This document shows, piece after piece, positions 56,450 through 64,000 of a stretch of 64,000 nt of DNA. The stretch spans positions 16,771,243-16,835,242 of the forward strand of contig CP137684.1 of assembly GCA_037976565.1 (NCBI GenBank), in the 5' to 3' direction. Position numbers and translations under genes: made by a program. Each line of letters starts with the position of its first letter. The stretch's first letter is position 1. This DNA is from Mesocentrotus franciscanus (taxonomy: Eukaryota > Echinodermata > Echinoidea > Camarodonta > Strongylocentrotidae). A model generated the notes under the pieces. That model was not told the origin of the DNA. It ran no database searches and saw only the letters and a list, made by a program, of their open reading frames with translations.

Positions 56450-57419
56450 GTAAATGGACTTCTTATGTGCAGTTTTGCATAAGAATAGAGATTTTGTATA
56501 TTTCTTTATTTGGAAAATATTTTATCTTTATTTGATGGAAGAGATATTTGCTAGTGTTTTCCTTATCTGGAGAGGTAGGAATAGAGAAAATAGGAATTCG
56601 GTATAGTTCTTTAATTGCGAGGTAGGAGATGAAAAGAAATTTGATATACTTCATATTCAGAATAGTAGGAATATAGAAGTTAGGAATTTGGCAATTTCTG
56701 TATTTATAAAACCTGAGACAATTAAAACATGGCTGTGTTTTCTGTTTAGGAAGTTTGGAGCCGAGAAGATGGGAATTTAGTATATTGATGGATGTATCGT
56801 AAATTCTCACAATTTGTTTAGAATCACTGATGAAGAGTTTTGTTTTGGTTCGGGAATATTTGTAAGAAAATATATTGTTTCTCAATATTTTTGACATAAA
56901 ATGTACGAGTTGTAATGTACTTTTATATGTGCAAGTTGACTGGGATAGGATGTTAAATGGGTTAATACAGGATGAGAGGACTTCAATTTTGATGTATTTG
57001 AGGTAGTAACCCTTGTGACGTACGATTTAATGATAATGATGTTTTATTAATGATATTTTCTCTTGATAGTGTCCGGAGTCTGTGCTTTTAGGTAACACAG
57101 TGACACAAGCAGGGAAGGCGTTACCTTTTCATGTGGTGGTATAAGGTGTATATATGCGTAGTAGTGCGTATACAGTATAAATATGATGGTTTATATGTCC
57201 TAACTATGATTCCATGAACAGGTGTTCTTTAGTTATAAAGGTGGAAATTGATAGGTATTGGATATGAAAAGAAAATATTGGTTAATTTTGTTCATTGGTA
57301 TTTATGGTACATTTTGAAATGGGCCAAGGAAAAAGAAGTTTGCGTTTTAATATAAAGATGTATTTTTCTTAAGGGAAGATTTTGATCAGGAGTGTTAACA
57401 TTCGGGACGAATGTATTTC
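56450..57419. other. Non-coding 3' region of the retrotransposon
   Basis: Between the pol stop and the 3' LTR; no envelope-like frame. A 144-codon minus-strand frame here has A/T-driven composition and no family. Confidence 0.7.
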
Positions 57420-57431
57420 AAGCAGGGAAGT
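57418..57431 (+). other. Polypurine tract
   Basis: CAAGCAGGGAAGT directly before the 3' LTR; shorter than typical but correctly placed. Confidence 0.55.
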
Positions 57432-58764
57432 TGTCGGGATGTGAAAGTTTTAGATCAAGGTCTTTAAAGAGAGACTAAAGTTAGGAATGCGAGGTACTGA
57501 AGGAATGCTAACGTATGGGGAGTGGTTAATCACCTGTTAGGACCGTATCACTGAAGGAGTCTTTAGTAGTAATGTCCTTACTCGATGTTAAATTAGTGTT
57601 TGATATGAACGGAGATACATGTGGAATTAACGCTTCAAAATATCTTAGCGAAAGGATTTTATGTTACGCCTTGAGTGTAAGCTACTCTCGAGCGTGGGTT
57701 TTCTAATACGTGCTCATTGCCATCTAAAGCTATGCTGGGGAACGGTGTGCAGTCACCAGTCGGCTGAGAAAGTTTAATTGTAAGTTGCATTACTTTGTAT
57801 CATAGGTTGAAATTACATTGGTAATATGAATTATACATCATGTTGCATGTGGGTGAAGTTTTGAGAAGATTTATATGCACAGTTTGATATATATTTTAGT
57901 GACAAGATAATTTTGGTTCATTGAACATGTTTTCAGTGCGACCATGTTTATTTAGTATCGTAGAGGGCTCTCTGAATGTAAGCATAAAAGATGGCGGCGC
58001 CCACTAGCCGTACTTTGTTAGGTGTAATCAAGGGTTGTTGAAAAGGAAGCTTTAACACTGATTGAAGTTAGTATAATAATATAAATTGATTGTAAGCTTA
58101 AATGATATATTAAGTGAGATGATTATTTAGTTGATGGTCTTGTAAATGCAGGCATAGTGGAGCTTTTGGAGTGATTTACTTACAAAATGTAATTGTTGTT
58201 TTATCCTCAGTGAGTCTACATTGAACGAGTATCTGTAGCTGAAAGCCGACTGGTTTTTGCTAGTTCTTCAAGTGACCTTGGGTACGAGTCAATTTATTAT
58301 GTAATATGATATTTAATTAAGGGTAAATGAAAACACTTAGGAATGATTGTATGGTTTGTATTTGGATACCGACAAAGTTAACGTGGTTCGGTTTAATACT
58401 GATACAATTAGGATACTGGTAATTATTGAAGCTTGGATGCATTTGATAGTGAAAGTATTGAGCTCTTTAATACTTCTGATTTCTGTGGATTAAATTTGCA
58501 TTAGTTGCAAGGGACAATGTTTTGCTGAAACAATGTTATACATGTTTATCTAGTGTCTGATGATGATGTATATATCATATCATTTGCAATGATATGATCA
58601 TTTTGTTTCTGTTTGTTCTTTGCAGGGTTTCTTATTTCTTTGCTTTATTGCTTCGCAATAAAATAATTGAACTTCAGATATCTGTCACGACTCCTTCATT
58701 TGAGTAACCCGAGTTACTAATCCTACTCATCCCGGTGGAGCTCACCCCTCCCCACCCCCCGACA
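57432..58764 (+). repeat. 3' LTR
   Basis: One base longer than the 5' LTR (extra G in GACTGGTTTTTGC). Confidence 0.95.
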
Positions 58765-58851
58765 GTACTACATTGAAGAACCAACTCCAAAGGACTTGGA
58801 AGTTGACCACCCCCCCCTTCCTGCTAGTCCACCGCCATGCATGATTTAGTA
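58765..58851 (+). other. Coding-like frame on the right flank of the insertion
   Basis: Right flank frame YYIEEPTPKDLEVD..., then a Pro-rich end (PPLPASPPP) and TAG. When read across the insertion site it is continuous with FSFDDQSVRY on the left flank (49720-49746), itself preceded by an acceptor-like TTTACCTTCAG. Only about 37 codons, so chance remains possible. No family recognised. Confidence 0.25.
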
Positions 58852-60240
58852 ATTACATTTTATATATATGTGAATTTAGAGTGTAAACTCTGTAAAGTTA
58901 TGGTTCAGGTTAAACAAAGAGAGTTGTTCCTCGTAAAGATTTCTTTAGTCATATTTTCTGGGAGATAGCATCTCTGAGGCCAGTTACTATATAAGCGTCG
59001 GCTACCACAGTTTGGAAAGTAGCACTGACCAGTATACAAGGTATACGTGTTTAGTAGGTATTGGAAAGTTTGGTTCAGGTATGCCCAGGAGGGGAGAACT
59101 GGTGTTGGCAAGTTGAGACAAGTGGAGTTTTATATAAAGGAAGAGATGTGATATGCGCTGGTCGCATCATCATGGTTAAGGGGATAATGAGTATGGAAAA
59201 GAAGAGTTAAAACTGACTTGGGAACTAGGTTAGAATTGTTTGGAAGACCGCGAGTTATAGTAACAGGCCTACTCGGAGAAAAGACTTGGTTTGAAAATAA
59301 AGACAGAAACTTTGGAACGTAAATGTAAATAACTTATAAATATTTGTAAATCGTAAATACTGCAGTTGTAAATGAGTTGAACCATTATCATTGTTGCGGA
59401 ATTCATTCCACCAGATACTGTTTTATACAAGATTAAAGTTCAAGTTAAACTTTATTACAAATTAGTATTGAATAATTTATTGAAGCATTGCCTGACCAGT
59501 AATTGTAGACCTGATTGATAACGGAGATGTTGATGGAGAGATAATTATGATTGTCAAGCCAAAGAGAGAGAGGAAATAGTGAATTCGGATTGATTTATTT
59601 AGCAAACAGCTTGCTTGATGCAGACGGCCCTTTTACGCCATTGATTCCAGCTTGGATAAGTTTGAGAGACAGAGAGTAGGTGTAGTAAGGAAATGCGAGA
59701 CTATGCAGTGACAGGCTAAGTGAGTGCTCAGTGGCCCCTATGCCTGAGTAATGTCGAGCGAACTTGTGCAATACGCATACCCATGTGTGAGAAAATGCCT
59801 AAGTTTCCATATGTGTTTAACATGCCAGTCTTGATACACGTGTGCATATGGTGTGCGAATGAGTAGCGACAAGCATGTGATGGAAGAGAGATTTACTTGT
59901 AATAAACAAATAGACAGAGTATAAGAGGACAGAATATTTACCAGTATTTCTTGACTTGTTCCTAATTAAGCTAAAAGAAGCTTTATGCACCTTGAGGGAC
60001 ATCTTGGTGAATATTCTGTCGGGTTTTCGTGAGCACACTAAGACGAATAGCTCCTATTTCGCAACATGGGCGCATGGTGTTAGAAATGATTGAATGGTAC
60101 CAGGCACGCATTACTCTTAGCCAATCAGCGGCGATCCTTCCCTTCATTTTTCATGCATAATTAATTGACTGGAAAGTAACTCTCTTGAATTAAATCTCAT
60201 ATTGTTACGTCACAAAGAAAGACAATTCATATTGTGACCT
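58852..60240. other. Intron of the THAP gene; nothing firm
   Basis: AATAAA at about 59297 could serve the frame ending at 58851. A CCAAT box (GCCAATCAGCGG, about 60119) has no gene attached. Confidence 0.4.
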
Positions 60241-60716
60241 AGTTTTTCATTTAGATTGGGATCAACTGAAGAAACCTCAGTTGATCCAGGGGTCATGTCC
60301 CTATATCACCATATGGTGTGACTAGTGTGACTCATTTGTTGAGAAGGCGCTTCGCTTTGCGTCCCGCGCCACAATATCAACTCTTTGTAAGACGGGGCAC
60401 TGGCTACGCGCTACATAGTACTAGACCGAAAATTTCTGTCTCTTTCGTTCGTTAGCCTCTGATTTATTGGGTAGGGTCGGCTCCTCTCTTTAGAGACAGA
60501 AGCCGACCATAGGCGCTCCTGTGCAAACTCGGTGTTACGGATCTATACACCAAATTCCGGCCAAACTTTTGGACTAAAATTTCTAGACTTTAGCGGATTC
60601 ATATCCGATGCATTTATTTTTGAAAATTAGGTCTAGGCTAATATACATCGGTAACATCGGTTCCACTTACCAGATTGACTGTATGATGCGTTTAAGGGTC
60701 TTTTTTTTTCCGGGGG
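60241..60716. other. Intron sequence with small hairpins
   Basis: Short perfect stems GGATCAACTG..CAGTTGATCC (60259-60288) and GGTCGGCT..AGCCGACC (60477-60510). No gene recognised. Confidence 0.5.
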
Positions 60717-60816
60717 TTTCTTCGTCGAACTTGAACTCCGCTCCGTGTTGAAATTGTTACTGCGCATGCGCTGCAAAAATTTCAACACGGAGCGGAGTTC
60801 AATTTCGACGAAGAAA
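60717..60816. repeat. 100-bp hairpin with ~39-bp arms
   Basis: The left arm (TTTCTTCGTCGAACTTGAAC onward) and right arm pair with about one mismatch. The ~20-base loop is itself palindromic (TGCGCATGCGC), an NRF-1-like site. Confidence 0.85.
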
Positions 60817-62123
60817 ACCGAGACATACAGAATTTTTCCAGAGAAAACTACAACTTATGTATGTGCACGTCCAAGCCAACTATATCAGCAAATCCTAGCT
60901 CTTTTGAGTTTGCTTCATAAGTTCATACATTGTTTCTGACAATATTAAAGGGACTTGGTAACATTGTTCAGATGAGAGAAAATTGTGCTAAGGTAGTGAC
61001 TTCCATGCTAGATGTAAAATTAAAGATAATCTGAAGGTTTGAGTGAAAACAGACCACTATTAATGATAAAAATTTGGAAAAACTGATCTGATCGATTCCT
61101 TAATTCTCCCAACTATATTATTACAATTTATTTACATTTTAGGTGAATGGAAATCGTCACAAAGCAATGCGCTGGCTCTATGATATACCGTTCAAGACAT
61201 TTAAGTGTTGAAAGATTTTTAAAATCCTTTCTCATGAGTTATGTCTTATTTCAATGGAAAAACGGTTGGGAAAATTAAAAAATGGTTTAGAGAATTTACT
61301 ATTAGAGGGTGTCGCACAGCGATGCCTTCAAAGAAAACCATAAATATCTTTGTGCTTTGAGAACTTTTTCAGGATTTTTTGCATGTAAGAGGGTTAGTAC
61401 AGTAGAAGGAATATAATAAGTAACATTTCATACACAAATTACACAGTTTTTTTCATCAACCTTCAACAATGTTAGCGAGTCACTTTAGGTAAGAGTGTGC
61501 AACTAGAGGTTTGATCAAAACCAAATTATTTAATTTATTAAATGATTATTTTGTTTTGATGTCAACGTGTGTAATTTGACAACAATTCTTTATAATGAAT
61601 TATTAATTGTTCAAGTACTACAGAATGGCCCCTATTTAGATATTTTAGATTAGTCTCTAAAATTTGTATCTAAAAAGAAAATTTCGATTTGTTTGAAAAG
61701 AGCGACGAAAAGTGGTGTATGTGATAATGAGACTCTTTTTCTTTTACCAAAATACCAGTTCTTTTAAGACCCCTTCACCTCACGGTACGAACTTTTGAGG
61801 ATAAACCTGCATGGTGCTTCTTTAAAAAAAATTATGTTTTTACAGATACAGGAAAACAAACGAAACAGGCCTGATTTGAAAATCAAAAATGTTAAAGAAA
61901 CTGAGATTGAATTATGAAAGCCTCTTTGGTAATTTTTTTCTTTTTTTAAAGAATTTGTTTTCTTCTTTTTTTCTTCTCCCCCTTTGAATTGGCTAGAGTT
62001 GCCCACTTAGTCTAACATTTAATTTAAGCATGGTGCAGTGTTCTTGCTGTTCCAAATTTCAACACTTTATTTCTGAAATTCTTATAGCTAAATTATGACC
62101 CTGATTTTTTCTTCCATTATTAG
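60817..62123. other. Intron, no exon recognised
   Basis: Searched by eye for the missing THAP middle segment (FP..., ...W...) without success. The piece after an acceptor at 61142 (VNGNRHKAMRWLYD) is open for about 22 codons but does not resemble THAP. Confidence 0.45.
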
Positions 62124-62254
62124 GTTTCAGCAAGTATTCAACCATATGTTCCGACCACTTTGTAGAGGAATGCTTCGATCGTACGGGTCAGACAACTCGG
62201 CTACATTCAGATGCTGTGCCAAAGCAGTTCAGCTTTCCACAACATTTTCTGAAG
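62124..62254 (+). CDS. THAP-domain protein, exon with C-terminal half of the finger
   Basis: Acceptor ATTATTAG and donor AAG|GTATAT. Reads FSKYSTICSDHFVEECFDRT, then GQTTRLHSDAVPKQF. The C and H of the C2CH zinc site are in ICSDHF, and the AVPT(I/V)F signature is changed to AVPKQF. An alternative acceptor seven bases on (TTTCAG|CAAG) would let exon 1 join in frame but would omit the middle of the domain. Confidence 0.75.
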
Positions 62255-62882
62255 GTATATACATGTACATGTACTCGCAACATAATGGCTCCAACAATAT
62301 ATGCTTTTTAAATTAGGTCCACAATTATATATATATATTGTTTCTGATAATCTTTTTTTTTAAATTCCTGAGTCTAGTTCATGTGGTCTTAAATAGTCCA
62401 GACAACCCCTTTGTTCTTCATCATTCCATGGGGGCCCCACAATTCACTTTTGTACCATTTTATAATTTGTACATGTACATCAATCCCCAAATTTGATTTT
62501 ATATTTTAGAAAACACAACATTGAAATAAGCTTATCCTCCCGACAAAGGTATTTTGATGGTACATTTTGATTTTAGAACCAACTTCAACCAAATATTCGT
62601 GTACATATGCAGTTAATATCACTTTTTATTTTTTATAAAACTCACTGTATTTTATTTTGTGTTCATATGGACTTACAGCGGACTTGCAATTTTGCATGTG
62701 CTGTTTTAATCTCCCTTTTCCCTTGTTTTAATATGCATTGAGATCACAACACAAGACATCTGAAAATTGGCAAGAATTAGAGGCTCCCCCAAATTTTTCT
62801 AAACACAGCTCACATTTAAAGCTGCTGTTACTTAACATTTGAATTTTGTCTATCTCTCTATTTCTCTCTCTTGTCATTTTAG

Positions 62883-63041
62883 ACTATCAAACAGCGCAAG
62901 GCTTCATTCCCACGGGTGTCTGTTCAACCACAATCCGAGCCTCGACAGGAAGATGACTCCAACTTTCGCTCTGGAGATAGTACTGGAGCCAGGGGTCAAC
63001 CTAGCTGGAAAGGAAACCAAATTTTATGTGCACGGATGTAA
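62883..63041 (+). CDS. THAP-domain protein, predicted last exon
   Basis: The acceptor CATTTTAG continues exon phase 0 after FPQHFLK. Reads TIKQRKASFPRVSVQPQSEP, then a polar Arg/Gln/Ser-rich stretch to ILCARM and TAA. A competing frame is open longer (to 63135) but is out of phase with the previous exon. The short C-terminus would make a small THAP protein with no effector domain. Confidence 0.5.
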   Translation, partial: TIKQRKASFPRVSVQPQSEPRQEDDSNFRSGDSTGARGQPSWKGNQILCARM

Positions 63042-63049
63042 AGATCGCA

Positions 63050-64000
63050 TAGCCCCATATAACGAATTGGCCGTCTGGCATGTTCTAAGTGGTGGGTGTG
63101 GCCAGGGGGAGGCCCCAAAGTGGTCAAAAAATTGAGCTAGATCAGCTGGAAAGGAAACCCCATGAAACCAATGGGAAATTGTTCGGCAGAGTCCACAGAT
63201 ACACAAATGACCACTGCCAGACGCCCCTAAAGTGCCTCAATCCCCAAAATTGAGCTAGATATTTAAGTCTGTGGCAATTTACTTAACTTGCCTTTGTTTT
63301 GCCATTAATAATGTACATATGTAATTGAATATTTCTATATATATGTTTTTATATTGTACAGTTTTACTAGTGAAGATTGATATGAGGTGTGCTCAATTTA
63401 GTGTGATGCAATACATTTTATCCAATGAAGTGTAGCCAGTACCAGGTCAATTTCATTGTTCATCCCATCAAATTTGATATCGGTGCGATAACTCAACTGC
63501 CAAGTAGTCTTTACAGCTCTAATTTGCTGTTAAGTCTCAACCACCCCAAAAAGTGGAAAATGATATGTGTAAAGTAAAGATTGTAGCAGCATTTTCTTTT
63601 CTTTTTTGTAAATGAAATTTATAATTGCCGATATTTAATTGGTTGCACATGTAGACTGAAATGGTATAAGTTGAGTTTCTGTGGTAATATGCTTTACTTG
63701 TCTTTGTTGTGCCAATTCATGCCAAAGTTACCTGTGGAATTTTATGAAGAGATGGTTGCAGAAACTTATATGTACGATGATCATAAAACAAAACGGTATA
63801 GTGATGGGAAATGATGACCTTGTTTTTTACACATGGGTGAGAAAACAATCATTGTCAAATATTCCATGGATGATGAGGAACAATAGTAATTTAAAGCCCC
63901 TCTGCACTAGTTTGGCCAGGAGGGATTAGAGGGATTAGCGTTGTCACTGACAGGTGGTTATCTTATCAACTCAATTAACTCCGTCAATTAACATAAGAAA
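63050..64000. other. 3' flank, nothing recognised
   Basis: A short internal repeat (AGCTGGAAAGGAAACC at about 63003 and 63139; ATTGAGCTAGAT at 63131 and 63249). No gene is seen. Confidence 0.45.

Larger units (their letters stand above)
49747..58764 (+). mobile_element. Ty3/gypsy LTR retrotransposon, 9.0 kb, young insertion
   Basis: LTRs of 1332 and 1333 bp begin TGTCGGGATGTG and end CCCCCCGACA. They differ at about three positions (one A/G, one inserted G, one G/T), about 0.2%. The 4-bp duplication GTAC lies at 49743-49746 and 58765-58768. Order is gag, protease, RT, RNase H, integrase, i.e. Ty3/gypsy. No envelope or chromodomain is visible. The coding region is broken by about five small indels, so this copy as written is not intact. 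It lies in the large THAP intron. Confidence 0.96.

Noticed and set aside
56463..56897. 144-codon minus-strand frame 3' of pol
   Set aside because: A/T-driven composition (Lys, Ile, Tyr, Asn), no family, antisense within the element's 3' non-coding part.
62839..63135. Longer frame over the predicted last THAP exon
   Set aside because: Out of phase with the upstream exon's donor. Kept only as an alternative in the exon entry.

Overview
The window is animal nuclear DNA. It has intron-containing genes with GT..AG junctions, a vertebrate-type elongator tRNA-Met, a kringle/EGF mosaic gene, a THAP-domain gene, Ty3/gypsy and LINE elements, many short terminal-inverted-repeat (TIR) elements and long microsatellites. 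The repeat style (TIR elements ending in GGATCCGCC, degenerate tRNA-type SINEs, dispersed A/T-rich families) and the gene types suggest a marine deuterostome invertebrate, most likely an echinoderm. That assignment is inference; no marker sequence fixes the species.

Layout. 0-11.8 kb is gene-poor: simple repeats, several TIR elements and one tRNA-Met gene (minus strand, 6761-6833). 11.84-28.98 kb is a head-to-tail tandem array of a ~2.2 kb unit. Eight copies of a small three-exon gene are present, with a broken ninth unit at the end. Intact copies encode 176 residues: a very basic N-terminus with a CCC cluster, then a long acidic, Ser/Asp-rich C-terminal half. I do not recognise the family. 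Copies 3, 5 and 6 read through cleanly. Copies 2, 4, 7 and 8 each carry one single-base frameshift at a homopolymer, and copy 1 lacks exon 1. 29-34.5 kb is repeats: a block paralogous to 38.3-39.9 kb, a 1.44 kb TIR element and an 89-bp satellite. 34.5-41 kb (minus strand) holds at least four phase-compatible exons of a secreted mosaic protein: Cys-rich exon, EGF-like exon, kringle, kringle. Its introns are packed with mobile elements and duplications. 41-47 kb is repeats and a LINE relic. 47.3-63 kb contains a split THAP-domain gene (exon 1 at 47.6 kb, later exons at 62.1 and 62.9 kb). A very young 9.0 kb Ty3/gypsy retrotransposon (49747-58764, TSD GTAC, LTRs differing at about three positions) sits between them.

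Connections. A ~140 bp piece of the array gene's upstream region lies directly in front of the THAP gene, next to an element of the same TIR family that truncates the last array unit. The array and THAP locus therefore share a rearrangement history, and the THAP gene may have captured array-type regulatory sequence. The strongest candidate for something undescribed is the tandem array gene: near-identical copies, each with its own TATA box, encoding a basic/Cys/acidic protein. Several coding disruptions look like homopolymer indels and may be assembly errors rather than biology.
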